From: Bettongia penicillata ogilbyi
Taxonomy: Eukaryota > Chordata > Mammalia > Diprotodontia > Potoroidae
Direction of reading: 5' to 3'
Length of the DNA: 64,000 nucleotides
NCBI GenBank assembly: GCA_023548195.1
Contig: JAJHZJ010000754.1
Coordinates: 1,208,501 to 1,272,500 of the forward strand
Shown here piece by piece: positions 1 through 11,269 of the stretch (positions are counted from its first letter, which is position 1; each line of letters starts with the position of its first letter). The notes below the pieces were generated by a model, which saw nothing but the letters and a program-made list of their open reading frames with translations, was not told the DNA's origin and searched no databases. The position numbers and the translations under genes are program-made.

Positions 1-300
1 TAGGGATGGATAGCATACCTTCAGAGCTGTCTTGGATTATTGTATTGCTGAGAATAGCTAAGTCATACACATCTGGCCATCTTACAATATTGCTGTTATT
101 TGGTATGCAGTACATTTCACTTTGCAACAGTTCATGTAAGTCTTTTCAGGTTTTTCTGAAACCATCCTGCTCATCATTTCTTATAGTACAATAGTATTCT
201 ATCGTAACCATATATCACAACTTGTTCAGCTTTTTCCCAGTTGATGGGCATTCCTTCAATTTCCAGTTCTTTGCCACCACTAAAAAAAGCTGCTATAAAT
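1..300 (-). mobile_element. L1 LINE 3'-end fragment
   Basis: Read on the minus strand this is the end of L1 ORF2 and its 3' region. It matches the same part of the plus-strand L1 at 52.5-53.9 kb, for example 'tcagaaaaacctg' followed by 'agacttacatgaa'. The fragment runs off the left edge of the window, so its full length is unknown. Frames are broken and no protein is expected. Confidence 0.75.
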
Positions 301-305
301 ATTTT

Positions 306-306
306 G

Positions 307-339
<33 letters not shown>

Positions 340-363
340 TACATACATACATACATATATATA
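306..363. repeat. (ATAC)n/(AT)n microsatellite
   Basis: Alternating ATAC units with an internal run of AT. It lies directly against the L1 fragment. Confidence 0.9.
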
Positions 364-464
364 GGCCCTTTCCCTTTTTGTTTTATGTCTTTGGAGATAT
401 AAAATTAGTAGTCATATTGCTAGGAAAGACCTGGATTTTAATCCCTGTGAAACAATGTAACAAA

Positions 465-708
465 GGGCAACTAGGGGGCACAGGGGGTACAGTGGGCCTG
501 GATTTAGGAAGATTCATCTTCTTGCATTCAAATCTGCCTTCAGACACTGACTAGCTATGCGACCTTGTTCAAGTCACTAAACTCTGTTTCAGTTTCCTCA
601 TTCCTGTAAAATGAGCTGGAGAAGAAAATGACAAACCACTCCAGGTGGTTTGCCAGGAAAACCCCAAATGGGGACATGAAAAGTCAGGCTCCTGTCTGAA
701 CAATAATG
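465..708 (+). mobile_element. Marsupial SINE with BovB/RTE-type tail
   Basis: The head 'gggcaactagggggcaca' is a decayed form of the marsupial tRNA-derived head. A CORE-like middle with 'gtcactaaactctg' and 'cagtttcctcat' follows. The tail ends 'aaaaccccaaatgggg' then 'gaaaagtcagg', which resembles the 3' end of BovB/RTE LINEs. Confidence 0.75.
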
Positions 709-1374
709 AACGAAAGATACGAAATTCTCTTTTTCCTTTTATTAGCTCTGAGCCCCCAAGCAGAGGCTATACTTCTGGCAAAACACCTCAGTATTAGATT
801 TAGATTTCTCTGTCTCTTGTCTCATCATGTCTCCCGCCCCACTTCCAGTTTCTTTTTTGGGATAGCATTCCCAACAAGTACAACTCCGTTAAGCAATTAA
901 TTACAAGAGATTACTATTCTTTATAAAGACAAAATAAACATGTAAAACAAAGAAAGGTAGACAAACTTCCCAGATGCCTAAAAGGAAAGGCTTCGGATTT
1001 TCTCTTGATAGAACTGAGAAAGAAACAGGAGATACAGGATTAACCTTGATATCTGTGGTTAAGGTATTTCAGCAACAAAGCTTTTATTTCAACATACCTC
1101 ATGCTCCAGCAGACTCTCCTTGCGAATCCTGACCCCTTTCTTTGTCTAATATTTCTCCTCTCTGAGCTCTACATGGCTTCTTATAATTTCCAGTTCCAGG
1201 CTCTTTCTTCTCCTCCCTTAGGAGCTGAGTCCCTCAGTGCAGTGAACTGACTTTTAAAGGCGTGGCCTATCATTCCTCATCCTATTCCAAATTCCCTTTT
1301 TGATTGACTCTGACCATTAACTGGTTCCTTTACTTATTTATACATCAGAACCTCATCACCTGGGGCTTGGTCCT
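709..1374. other. No gene seen; unclassified AT/CT-rich sequence
   Basis: No coding, splice or RNA signal was found. The text is not one of the SINE or LINE families recognised elsewhere in the window. It could be an old LTR or unique sequence. Confidence 0.4.
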
Positions 1375-1509
1375 GTGATATTAACTGAGGGAGGAATCTC
1401 CCTTTATGCCTGTCTTATTACTTCCGAGCTGAGTGAGTTGAGGAAAGTTGCTTTCCTTTTTTTAGACCTTGGTTTCCTTTATTGTAAAATAGGGAGCGTG
1501 GAATCACCC

Positions 1510-1660
1510 AGAGATAGGGAACCTGAGGTCACATGGGACTCTCTAGGTCCTCAAGTGTGACTTTGACTGAGTCCATGATTTACAGAACAAATCATTTTAT
1601 TAAGGGAATAGTCTATGAAGTTTGGGTTCAGTCAAAGGGCCAAACTTTGGGCAATTCATT
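1510..1660. mobile_element. Miniature hAT-type element, palindromic
   Basis: The left arm contains 'ctctaggtcctcaagtg' and 'tttgactgagtcca'. The right arm carries the inverse, 'gggttcagtcaaaggg', around a centre at about 1,600. The outer end 'atagggaacctg' is a decayed hAT-like terminus (consensus close to CAGGGGTGGGGAACCTG). The relative at 54,018-54,150 keeps both termini. It appears to interrupt a SINE at about 1,440-1,760. Confidence 0.65.
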
Positions 1661-1762
1661 CTTTTTCTCTTTCTGGGACTTAATTTCCCTTTTTTGTAAA
1701 TGATAAAATTAGACTGGATTATCTCTAAGGTCAATCCCAGCCCTAACATTCTATGGTCTGAG

Positions 1763-2555
1763 GTTCCTCCTAGCCCTGACATTCCATGTTCTAAGGTCCC
1801 TCCTAGCTATGACATTTCGTGTTTTAAGATCCTACCTGTCTCTGTCATTCCATGTTCTAAAGTCCCTCCTAGCCCTGACACCCCATGTTCTAAGGTCCCT
1901 CCTAGCCCTGACATTCCATGTTCTAAGGTCCCTCCTAGCTATGACATTTCATGTTTTAAGATCCCACCTGTCTCTGTCATTCCATGTTCTAAAGTCCCTC
2001 CTAGCCCTGACACCCCATGTTCTAAGGTCCCTCCTAGCCCTGACATTCCATGTTCTAAGGTCCCTCCTAGCTATGACATTTCATGTTTTAAGATCCCACC
2101 TGTCTCTGTCATTCCATGTTCTAAAGTCCCTCCTAGCCCTGACACTCCATGTTCTAAGGTCCCTCCTAGCCCTGACATTCCATGTTCTAAGTCCCTCCTA
2201 GCCCTGACACCCCATGTTCTAAGGTCCCTCCTAGCTATGACATTTCGTGTTTTAAGATCCTACCTGTCTCTGTCATTCCATGTTCTAAGGTCCCTCCTAG
2301 CCCTGACACCCCATGTTCTAAGATCCCACCTGTCTCTGTCATTCCATGTTCTAAGGTCCCTCCTAGCCCTGACACCCCATGTTCTAAGGTCCCTCCTAGC
2401 CCTGACACCCCATGTTCTAAAGTTCCTCCTAGCCCTGACACCCCATGTTCTATGGTCCCTCCTAACCCTGACACCCCATGTTCTAAGGTCCCTCCTAGCC
2501 CTGACACTCCATGTTCTAAGGTCCCTCCTAGCTATAACTTTCTGTGTTATAAAGT
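1763..2555 (+). repeat. 33-bp minisatellite with 132-bp higher-order unit
   Basis: About 24 tandem copies of a 33-base unit containing 'ctaaggtccctcctagc', 'cctgacattccatg' and 'ttctaa'. Four variants recur in fixed order: 'agctatgacatttc', 'cctgtctctgtcattcc', 'agccctgacacccc', 'agccctgacattcc'. This gives a 132-base higher-order repeat in the first half; the second half is mostly the 'acacccc' variant. One copy near 2,190 has lost two bases. Because 33 is a multiple of three, long open frames cross the array (one of 412 codons from 1,700), but these are an artefact of period. The array begins at the 3' tail of a SINE or CR1-like element. Confidence 0.95.
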
Positions 2556-3782
2556 CAGAGATCTTGGTCCCAGAACTAACATTCTATGATCCCATTCGTT
2601 TCCTTCCTCTGACTTTCCTGTCTCATCCTCTTCCCACCTCCATCCCAAATCCAGGACCATGTCTCTGCTCTTCCAGATCCAGTAGAGGACTCTGTCCAAA
2701 GAGGCTGGACAGTCTTTTTCTTAAACTCACACTGAGGAATTTCCCCTACCACATTTTCCCCCTCCTATTTTGTCTCCTGGCCTCTTCTTTAAGGGTGGTA
2801 TGGCCTGTAGGGAGGATAGGAGAAGGAGGAAGAAGGAGTGGCAGAGGGAAAATCTCAGTTCCTCTGTTGTGTTCACCTTTAGTCTTACTTTGGAGCCAAA
2901 GCAAACCTTGCGGATGGAAATTCTCCTTTAGAGATTAACCACTCCCACCACTGTCCTCTTCCTTCCCAATCTAAGAGTCTATAATTCTGTAACTGATTGT
3001 GGCTTTGGGCTTGGGGAAGTGGAAGTGGTTAGGGTAGCATGAGCTCAAGAACACAGTGGGAAAGATCTTTGGTGATGGGGAGGGGAAGAAGAGGGAAGGA
3101 TAGAAATGGACATTAATGTGCAGAAGAGTCTCAGGGACCCAGCTGGGCCAACAGAGACCTTACAGGTGCCTAAAGTCATACCTTCACCCTATAAACCACA
3201 AATGCAATCTTAGCTTCCTCCCAACCTCACCTGGACTTTCACCTGGCTTTGTGCCCCTTATCGCACAGGGAACCTAGCGAGCCCGGCAGCTCTGATGCCT
3301 AGCCTCTCAGCCAGCATCATCAGCAATCCCCACTCTAGTCTGGTAACTGCAGAAACTGAGTAGGGGCTTACTGAATAAATGTCTGTTGAATGAATAAATG
3401 ATTCACTGACTGACTGAATGTAGTTTCAATATCCCCAGCTGGCTACATTGGGAATCCAGCCAATGTGGCTGGGCAGACTTCCACGTCTGTCTCATTTTCT
3501 AGAGAATTGGAACTCATTTGTACAGCATTTCTTATTTTTACTGCACTTTTGATGAAGATGACATAGACAATAAACATTTCTTAATGTTTTAAGAAAAGGG
3601 CTTAGCCAGTGCAGGACATAGAAAGGCCAGAAGAGAAAAACATAGAATCTCAGACCCAGAGGAGACGTCAGCTACCATTTAGGACAGCGCAGACCTGAAC
3701 ACTGAACCTCCCTTACAACTCACCCCCCAAGGGGTCAGTGTTCAGTTTTGTTTGAAGAGAGTCACTGTGTTAATTAAATGTT
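2556..3782. other. No gene seen; intergenic
   Basis: Mostly unique-looking sequence. A short L2-like 3' end ('gaataaatgtctgttgaatg') lies at about 3,360-3,420. Nothing coding was found. Confidence 0.5.
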
Positions 3783-4015
3783 TAGGAGGACCCGAGTTCA
3801 AATCTGAACTCAGACACTAGTTGTGTGACTCCAGGTAAGTCATCTCCCCTCTATTTGCCTCAGTTTCTTCATCTATAAAATGAGGGTCATAATAGCACCT
3901 ACCTCTCAGAGGTCTTGTAAGGATCAAATAAAATTAATAACTGTAGTCCACTGGCACAGTACTTGGTACACAGTAAGCGCCAAATAAATGTTCGCCATCA
4001 TCAGCATTATTACTG
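3783..4015 (+). mobile_element. MIR SINE
   Basis: The order 'gagttcaaatctgaactc', 'cctcagtttcttcatc', 'taaaatgagggtcata', 'cacagtaagcgccaaata' follows the MIR consensus from the middle to the 3' end. Confidence 0.8.
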
Positions 4016-4019
4016 TTAG

Positions 4020-4560
4020 TGTTGTGCTGTTACATGCCAGGCACTAGTCATACAAAGAAAGGCCAAAACATGGTAACTGCCCCCAAGGAGCCTACACTGA
4101 AATGGGGAAAACCATATGTAAACATCTATGTACAGATGAAGCGTGTGTTCGTCCTTCGTTGCCAAAGAAGACCATGCCACCAGAGAAATGATGACATGAC
4201 TTGCACTTGACTTTGTTTTGAGTGAGGGAGGGCTGTGCAGGTCACCAGCCTCACTTTTCCTCCAGAGCCATCTGAATCCAGTCACCAGGTATTCATGAGG
4301 ATGACTGGAGATGACCCAGGATGAGGCAATTGAAGTTAAGTGACTTGCCCAAGGTCACACAGCTAGTGAGTGTCAAGTGTCTGAGGTGAGATTTGAACTC
4401 AGGTCCTCCTGACTCCTGCACTGGTGCTTTATCTATTACACCACCTAGCTGCCCCACAGATGAAGCATGTATAGTGTAAATGGCAGGTTATTTCTGAGAG
4501 AAGGCAACAGAAGTGGGGGGATTGGGAAAGGTCTCCTACTATATCTCTAGGGATCAAAAC
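4020..4560 (-). mobile_element. L2 3'-end fragment, interrupted by a SINE
   Basis: 'catgccaggcactagtcat' and 'ccccaaggagcctacact' are the reverse of the L2 3' end. The sequence resumes after the SINE at 4,147-4,455, so the SINE is a nested later insertion. Confidence 0.6.
4147..4455 (-). mobile_element. Marsupial SINE with second LINE-type tail, with target-site duplication
   Basis: On the minus strand the head 'ggggcagctaggtgg' starts at about 4,455. The 3' tail contains 'ggcatggtcttctttggc' and 'aacgaaggac'. It is flanked by 15-base direct repeats differing at one base: 'acagatgaagcgtgt' at 4,132-4,146 and 'acagatgaagcatgt' at 4,456-4,470. A second copy of this type lies at 36,471-36,745. 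Confidence 0.85.
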
Positions 4561-4660
4561 AGATATAATATCATAACATATCATATAACATAATATAAAC
4601 ACAATACAACATAATATAATATATATAATACAATACAACATAATATATTAATATAATATG
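4561..4660. repeat. AT-rich (ATAAT/ATAAC)n microsatellite
   Basis: Degenerate runs of 'cataacatatcatataaca' and 'aatacaatacaacataa'. Confidence 0.8.
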
Positions 4661-4709
4661 TAAAATGCTTTGCAAACTTTAAAGTGCTGTGCACATGTTA
4701 TTATCATTT

Positions 4710-4840
4710 CAACCAACAAGTCAGTTAACAAGCATTTATTAAGCTCCTACTATGTGTGGCACTGCTCCCAGTACTGGAGAGGCAAAGGTAGAAGGAAAAC
4801 AATCCCTGTCCTCAAGGAGTTTGCTTTTGGACAGCTCTAA
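4710..4840 (-). mobile_element. L2 3'-end fragment
   Basis: 'aagcatttattaagctcc', 'tactatgtgtggcactg' and 'cctgtcctcaaggagttt' are the reverse complement of the L2 3' end. Confidence 0.7.
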
Positions 4841-4874
4841 AAGAGAGCCAGCCTAGCACAGAATGGGGCAAGGG

Positions 4875-5121
4875 AATAAATATTTATATAGTACCTACTA
4901 TGTGCTAAGAGCTTTACCCATATCTCATCTGATTCTCAGAACAACCCTTCGAGATAGTTATTTTTCATCTCCATTTTTTACAGTTGAGAAAACTGAGACA
5001 GACAGTGGTCAGGTGACTTGCCCAGGCTCCCACAGCTAGTGAATGGCTGAGTTTAGATTTGAACTCAGGTCTTCCTGATGCTAGGCCTGGTACTCTATGC
5101 ACTATGGCGCCACCTAGGTGT
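4875..5121 (-). mobile_element. Marsupial MIR-like SINE
   Basis: 'agaaaactgagacagacag', 'gacttgcccaggctcc', 'atttgaactcaggtcttcc' and 'ggcgccacctaggtgtcc' give the reverse of the common SINE, ending in its head. Confidence 0.8.
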
Positions 5122-6544
5122 CCTTTCCATTCCTTAAAAGACTTCAAATACAGGTTTTCCCAAAATCTCAGGGAGATTTGAAGGAAAGGTTCAAACTATG
5201 CTAAAACTTTTGGGATGCCCTGGACCCACATAACGCACGTTCTGAAGCTCTTTCTCAAGCCCCACAGCCACTGACAAACCAGGTCCCTGGAGGGCAGCTG
5301 CTAAATCTGACCCTTACCCTTGTACTTGAAGAGACAGTTCTATCTCTCCCAGTCTTCCTTTTCCAGGCTAAATAACCCCAGTCCCTTTCAAATCATCCTC
5401 ATAGGCATGATGAGACATCATGTGGCACAGTGAATAAAAAATATCCTTGGAATCTGGAAGACCTGAGTTCAAATCCTTTCTTCCACATTTACCAGCTTGG
5501 TGATCCTGGGCAAAGTCACAACCTCTCTCTGCCTCAGTTTCTTCACGTATAAAAAGGCATAATAATAAAAACCACTGTCCTCCCAGGGTCAGGATAAGGA
5601 GCTGGACCCCAGAACTTCACTGGGGTGACAAACTACGTGGGAAAGGATTTTCTTCTGCCAAGGCAGGTTGTGTCCTCTTTTCTCCAGCTTGGAGTCTTAG
5701 CTGAGGGTACCAGATAGATGGATTGATTTGCCCAGGGTGACTGACATGGATGGGACTTGAACCCAGGACTTCCTGGCTGTAAGGTTAGCTCCCTGTCCTC
5801 CATACAGTGCTGCCTAATGACACTCTAGATACTCACTGATACACTGCCTACATATACTATAACTACATTAGACAACACACGACATACTATAATGATTACT
5901 TTTTGTCATTTGGAGTCTTCTCACCATTCTGGCTGGATGGTCTCTCCCTTCTCAATGACCCTCGTAAAATGTGATGTCCACAACTGAACATGGTACTCCA
6001 GCTTGTGGCCTCATCAAGGCACTGTCATGTCCCTAGTTGTGGGCATGATGCCTCGCAACAACTGTGGGGAGACCAGGAAGGATTGGCTTAGTCAAGACGC
6101 AACATCTGAGTTACGGGCTTTGTCTGGTTGCTGGCAGACATGCCCAATAAAGTGAGGAATGTGGAATGGGGAGAAGCTGCCATCTTTAGTCCTTGCCCTG
6201 GGTTTACCTGCATGCCAGTCAGGAAGTGTTATGAGAGTTGATTATCAACCCATTGATCTCAGCCTCCCATTAACTGTCTCGCACGGGGCTCTCCAAGTTG
6301 AGGGCATGATATATTGGATTCAAATACGACTGCAAGTCAATACTGGGAAGATCATTTAACTACTCTGTCCCTCAGTTTTCCTTTCTGAATATTTATCTCT
6401 ATACTTGGGAAGATACATTGGTGTTAATTTTAAAAATTAAATTAAAAAAAGCTGTTCTCAATTTGACCCCTTCCAGTCTTCTTATGCCTTACTCCCCTCC
6501 ATGACATCAGTGTTCCAGTGACCCTGGCTTCAAACAAGAAACTA
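5122..6544. other. No gene seen; intergenic
   Basis: Contains one old plus-strand SINE at about 5,405-5,580 ('acctgagttcaaatcc', 'cctcagtttcttcacg') and a minus-oriented SINE remnant near 5,720-5,815. The rest is unassigned. Confidence 0.5.
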
Positions 6545-6990
6545 CATCTCCTGACTCCATGCCTTTGCACTGGCTGTACTTCATGCCTGGAATGCCCTCC
6601 CTCTTCCCCTCTGGCTCTTGGTTTCTCTGAAGCTCAAATCCTACCTTTCTGTAAGAGGCCTGTTCCAGCCACACTCACTGTTTGTGTCTTCTGAGAATAT
6701 CTTCTCTGGTTATATCTGGTGCATCTGTATCAAGTGATTTCTGTGTTTATCTCCCCCATTAGAGAGTGAGTTCCTTGAGGGCTGCCTTTGCCTTTCTTGG
6801 CACAGTGCTCAGCACACAGTAGGGGCTTAATAAATGCTTGTTTGCCTCTTGTCTCTCTATCCTCAGTGCTTGGCACTATGCCTGACACACAGTAGGGGCT
6901 TCATAAATGCTTGTTTGCCTTTTATCTCTCTATCCTGAGTGGCCAGCACAGTGCTTGGCATCTAGTAGTAGTTGCTTATTGACTAAATGA
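6545..6990 (+). mobile_element. L2 3'-end fragment
   Basis: 'gtgagttccttgagggc' and 'cacagtaggggcttaataaa' are the L2 3' end. The terminal block is present two to three times in tandem. Confidence 0.8.
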
Positions 6991-7189
6991 TCCTCTTAGA
7001 AATCTCATGAAGTAGCACTATTATCTTCCTCATTTTATATATCATTCATTCAATCAGCAAGCATTTATTAGATACCTATGGCATACAGGCAAGCATTATA
7101 TTAGTTGCTGGAAAGATAGACAGAAGAGATCATGCTGTCACAGAGTTTACCTTCCATGGGGAAGACAACATGTACATAATAGGAAGAGC

Positions 7190-7404
7190 GCATTTATTAA
7201 GCACCTACTATGTGCCGGGCACTAAGTGCCTTACAAATATTATCCTCATAACAACTCTAGGAGGAAGATGCTGCTATGATCTCCTAGTTTATAGATGGAG
7301 GAAACTGAGGCAGAGTCACAGGTAGGTAGTGTCAGAGGCAGGATTTGGACTCTGCTTTTCTCGACTCCCGGTCCCACACTATCCACTGCGCCACCTAGCT
7401 GTCC
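7190..7404 (-). mobile_element. Marsupial MIR-like SINE
   Basis: 'catttattaagcacctacta', 'gaggaaactgaggcagag' and 'ccactgcgccacctagctgt' in minus orientation. Confidence 0.8.
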
Positions 7405-7599
7405 TCATAAGACCTCACCCTGTCACCATGAGGAAAGGGAAGTATGCAGATTCCCTAATGAAAGTGGAACATTGGAACACTACGTTGGGACTTGAACCCA
7501 GGTCTGGTCTAATTCCTTCATTATACAGATGAGGCAACGGACACCCAAGAAAGTAATGTGATTTGATCAAGGTTATATAGGTAGCACTGCATAGGTAGG

Positions 7600-7815
7600 A
7601 GGCAGCTCAATGGCTTGAAGGATAGGTCACTGGATCTGAAGTTAGGAAGACCTGAGTTCAGATCCAGCTACAGACACTTACTTAGCTGTATGACTATAGG
7701 CAAGTCACTTAACCTCTGTTTGCCTTAATCCACTGAAGAAGGAAAGGGCAAACCACTCCGGCATCTTTGCTAAGAAAACCCCATGGTTCATGGCTGAGTA
7801 ATACAACACAGGTAG
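7600..7815 (+). mobile_element. Marsupial SINE with RTE-type tail
   Basis: 'ggcagctcaatggcttga' head, 'gcaagtcacttaacctctg' middle, and tail 'caaaccactccggcatc' followed by 'aagaaaacccca'. Confidence 0.75.
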
Positions 7816-8559
7816 TAAATGGTTGCAGAGCTAGTGCTCTTTCCTCCATACTACTCTAGGTGAGTTATTGTCACAAGTGAAGGTTTCCAGTGAGAGGGGT
7901 CTTTAAGCACAGGCTGGGGGTCTACTTCTCAGGAATATTATAGAGGGATTTCTAGAGTCTATTTGGGATGGGTTTGATGACTTCTGAGGTCCCTTCCCAT
8001 TCAAATTCTGGGGCTTTGAGCCTCCTCATTTTCTCATAGGATCTACATAACTGGAAAGAACCTTGGAGATCAGCACTTCCATTTCACAAATGGGCAAACT
8101 GAGGCCCAGAGAGGTGACCTGACTTTCTGAAATGGTAGGCGAGCTCTTCACAGAGGAGGCTACAGAACCATTCTTCAGAGATGTAGGAGGGGAGTTCTTA
8201 TTAAGCCATGACTTGCACTAGGTGGCCTCTGGGGTCCCTTACAAATCCTCCATTCTGCATCTCCCTCATATTCTTTCTGCTCCATTCAATCTCTCTCCTT
8301 CCGCCACTTCTGCTGTCATGAAGCCTCTTCAGGGACCTTACACCTTCCTGTTTCTACAACCAAGCCTGGAAGCAGTGACTAGAACCTTGGGTTTGGAGTC
8401 AGGAAGACTCAGATTCAAATACCACCTTAAGCACTTACTAGCCATGTGACCTTACCATCCTTGTATCTCAATTTCTTCCTCAGTGTAAAGGGAGAGTAGG
8501 AGTCAATGGCTGCAAAGTTCCCTGACATCTATGACTCTTCGATTCTGTTGCTGAGTTAT

Positions 8560-8755
8560 TGTCACTGATCTCCTAATTATTACCTGTTGTGACCTTGGAG
8601 GAGTCACTTTAACATCTGTCTGCCTCAGTTTCCTCATCTGCAAAATGGGGGTCATAATAGCACCTACTTTCCAGGGTTGTTGTAATGATCAAATGAGATA
8701 ATTGCAAAGTGATTAGCGCAGTGCTTATATAAATGTGAGCTGTTATTATCTGAAA
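8560..8755 (+). mobile_element. MIR SINE
   Basis: 'tgcctcagtttcctcatc', 'tgcaaaatgggggtcataat' and 'cagggttgttgtaatgatc' follow the MIR order. Confidence 0.75.
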
Positions 8756-8830
8756 AATGAAGGGGTGGGATTACATGATCTCCAATTAAACGGTCTCATC
8801 TTTAAATTAAGGATCTGATAACTTCTTCAT

Positions 8831-9082
8831 GGACAGCTGGGTGGCGCCATAGTGTACAAAGCACCAAGCCTGGCCACAGGAAGACTCAACTTCCTGAGTT
8901 CAAATCTGCTCTCAGACACTTACTCGCTGTGTGACATTAGGCGAATCACTTCATCCTGTTTGCCTCAGTTTCTTCATCTGTAAAATGAGGTAGAGAAGGA
9001 AATGGCAAACTACTTCAGCATCTTTGCCAAGAAAACCCCAAATGGGGTCATGGAGAGTAGGACATAACTGAAAAAGAAAATG
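8831..9082 (+). mobile_element. Marsupial SINE with RTE-type tail
   Basis: Nearly complete: head 'ggacagctgggtggcgcca', middle 'tgcctcagtttcttcatc', tail 'aaaaccccaaatggggtcat' then 'agtaggacataactga'. Confidence 0.85.
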
Positions 9083-9732
9083 ACCTTTCTGGGTCTTAGC
9101 TTCCTACTTTGCAAAATGGGTTTTGTGTGTGCAGGGGTGGGGTGGGGGGTAGACTGGATCAGAGGCATCCTTCAGTTCCAAATCTATGATCTTATGACTT
9201 TTCTGGGTCTCAATTTCCTCAACTGTAAAATAAGGGGGATGGACCTGCTAAGGTCCCTTCCACCTTGAATTTTTTTGATCCTATGATCTTGAAGGATGAC
9301 GGAGCACCAGAGACAAGTCTCAACTATTTTCCAGTGATTTCCTCTTCAACCTCCCTATCACCCTTTCCTTCCTGATGCCCAGGACTCAAGGGCTATCTGC
9401 TCTCTCCATGGGGCAGGAGGAAGTTGAGGGAAGGAAGAGACGTCGGGGATAAAGAGGAATGGGGAAGAAAAATTTCAGAAAATGAAGAGCTCAATGGAAA
9501 CTAGAACAGCCTCTTGGACAGAGAATATAACTCATGGAGAAAATGATAAACATACATCAGGAGAGAAATCAGCACCGAAAGAAATATGGAACCAGTGACT
9601 ACAACCATGTAAATGAAGACAACGGTAATAAGGAAACCTCATTATGCACAAGGGAAAAAAAGTTCAGAAGGGGGAAAATGAACTGCATGATTTTATTATT
9701 ACAAGAGTAAAGTTATCATACATGACTTCAGT

Positions 9733-9765
<33 letters not shown>

Positions 9766-10499
9766 ACAATTTGTAAAATTTTTAAAAGTTCTTGGCTAAA
9801 AACAAACCACAAAAACTAACTAGATTCCATCAGAGTCCAAGGAAAGAAGCAAGCTAGGAACTTTCTGTCTCATATTTTCCCACCAGTAGGAGGGGAATGA
9901 CCTCCCTAGAATTGGCTGGAGGAATGAATGCTTGAGATCCCAGGGGCTCAGTTAACTCTCTCCCTCTCCTAAGCCCTCCATGTGAATGCTAAGGACATGA
10001 AAACAGGAAGGGTAGGTAAGAGAAAGCCTCAGAGCCGGATCATTTTTTTTTCTCCCCCAAAACCTTTTCCTTAATACTTTCTAAGAATCTGACTTTATCT
10101 GAAGCATGTCCAGGTACTACTTCTCTCAGTTTTCTCACCTATAAAAGGAAGGAGCTGGTCCAGATGGCTTCTGAGGTCCCATCTAAGTTCCATATCTAGG
10201 ATCCTATTTTTGGCTGGTATTCACAACTCAGAGAGTTAGGTGAGGTGGGTGTTATTACTATTCACAAAGCACTGTGCTCAGGGCCTCAGTTTCTCACTCT
10301 GTAAGATGGAGGGGTCAGGCAAGAAGGCTTCTAAGATGTCATCCAGTTTTCCATCTGTGATGTATGAATGGACCCCTATTTTGAAGAAGAGGAAACAGAG
10401 GTACAGAGCCTCCAGAAGCCATCCAGATGTAGTCACAACACATTAGTGGAAAAGATGGAATTATATTGATTGCATTTCCAGAGGATAAGATAAATTTCT
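9083..10499. other. No gene seen; upstream flank of PHETA1
   Basis: SINE 3' tails at about 9,080-9,290 and 10,130-10,210, a GT microsatellite, and otherwise unassigned sequence. Confidence 0.5.
9731..9763. repeat. (GT)n microsatellite
   Basis: About 15 uninterrupted GT units. Confidence 0.95.
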
Positions 10500-10695
10500 G
10501 GTTTATGTCACTTCAAATCTACAAGCAATATGACCCTGGGCAAGTCACTTAACCTCTGCCTGCCTCAGCGTTCTCATCTATAAAATGAGAACAAGAAAGC
10601 ATCTCCCTCCCAGAGTTGTTGAAGATGAAATAAGATATTTATAAAGTGCTTAGCAAATCTTAAAGTACTATATAAATGCTAGCTACTATTATTTG
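10500..10695 (+). mobile_element. MIR SINE
   Basis: 'gggcaagtcacttaacctc', 'tctataaaatgagaaca' and 'cccagagttgttgaagatg' in MIR order. Confidence 0.75.
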
Positions 10696-10769
10696 GTTTC
10701 CCTGCTTTTAGATTTTCCTTTCCTCCACTCATCTGATATCAACTGATAATTTCAAAAACGCTAATCTGA

Positions 10770-11035
10770 TCATGAAACTTTTTTCAAAAACATTCTGTGG
10801 CTTCTTCCACAAAATACAAACTTCTCAGCCAATCGGGCTCTCACCTCCAGTCTCCACAGACTCTTCATTTCAATTATTCTGGCCTGCTTGCTCATCTCCG
10901 TAGAGGGTCTCCGTCCCTCTGAGAGCACAAGTGGACCCCCGTGTTTGGAATGCATTCTCCTCTCTTCCAAGGCGCCCCTTCTGGAGAGGCCTTCCCTATC
11001 CCTACAGTCACTGGCTGAGAGAGCAGTCTCAGTAG
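10770..11035 (+). mobile_element. L2 fragment
   Basis: 'ctgatcatgaaac', 'tctgtggcttcttcc', 'tacaaacttctcagcc' and 'ggagaggccttcccta' match the L2 block encoding the end of its ORF plus early 3' region. Confidence 0.6.
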
Positions 11036-11269
11036 CACGTATTAGATGAGGAAGGGGCTTTAGAAGCCGGGCTAATCCAACGCACTCATTTTACAGATGG
11101 AGAAACTGAGGCCAATTTGAGACGACTTACTTGTGCCAGGTTAGATACGGAATGGAGTCAAGGTGACACAGTGGATCCAAATTCCACTTCTGGTTTCCCC
11201 TTGGGTAAGGCACTTAAGATTAATGTTTCAGTTTCCTCATCTGTAAAATGGGGTGGTGGTGGGCTTTGG

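Noticed and set aside
1700..2938. 412-codon open frame rich in Pro/Ser/Cys
   Set aside because: It exists because the 33-bp minisatellite period is divisible by three. No start context, splice sites or domain were found, and a 2-bp deletion shifts it.
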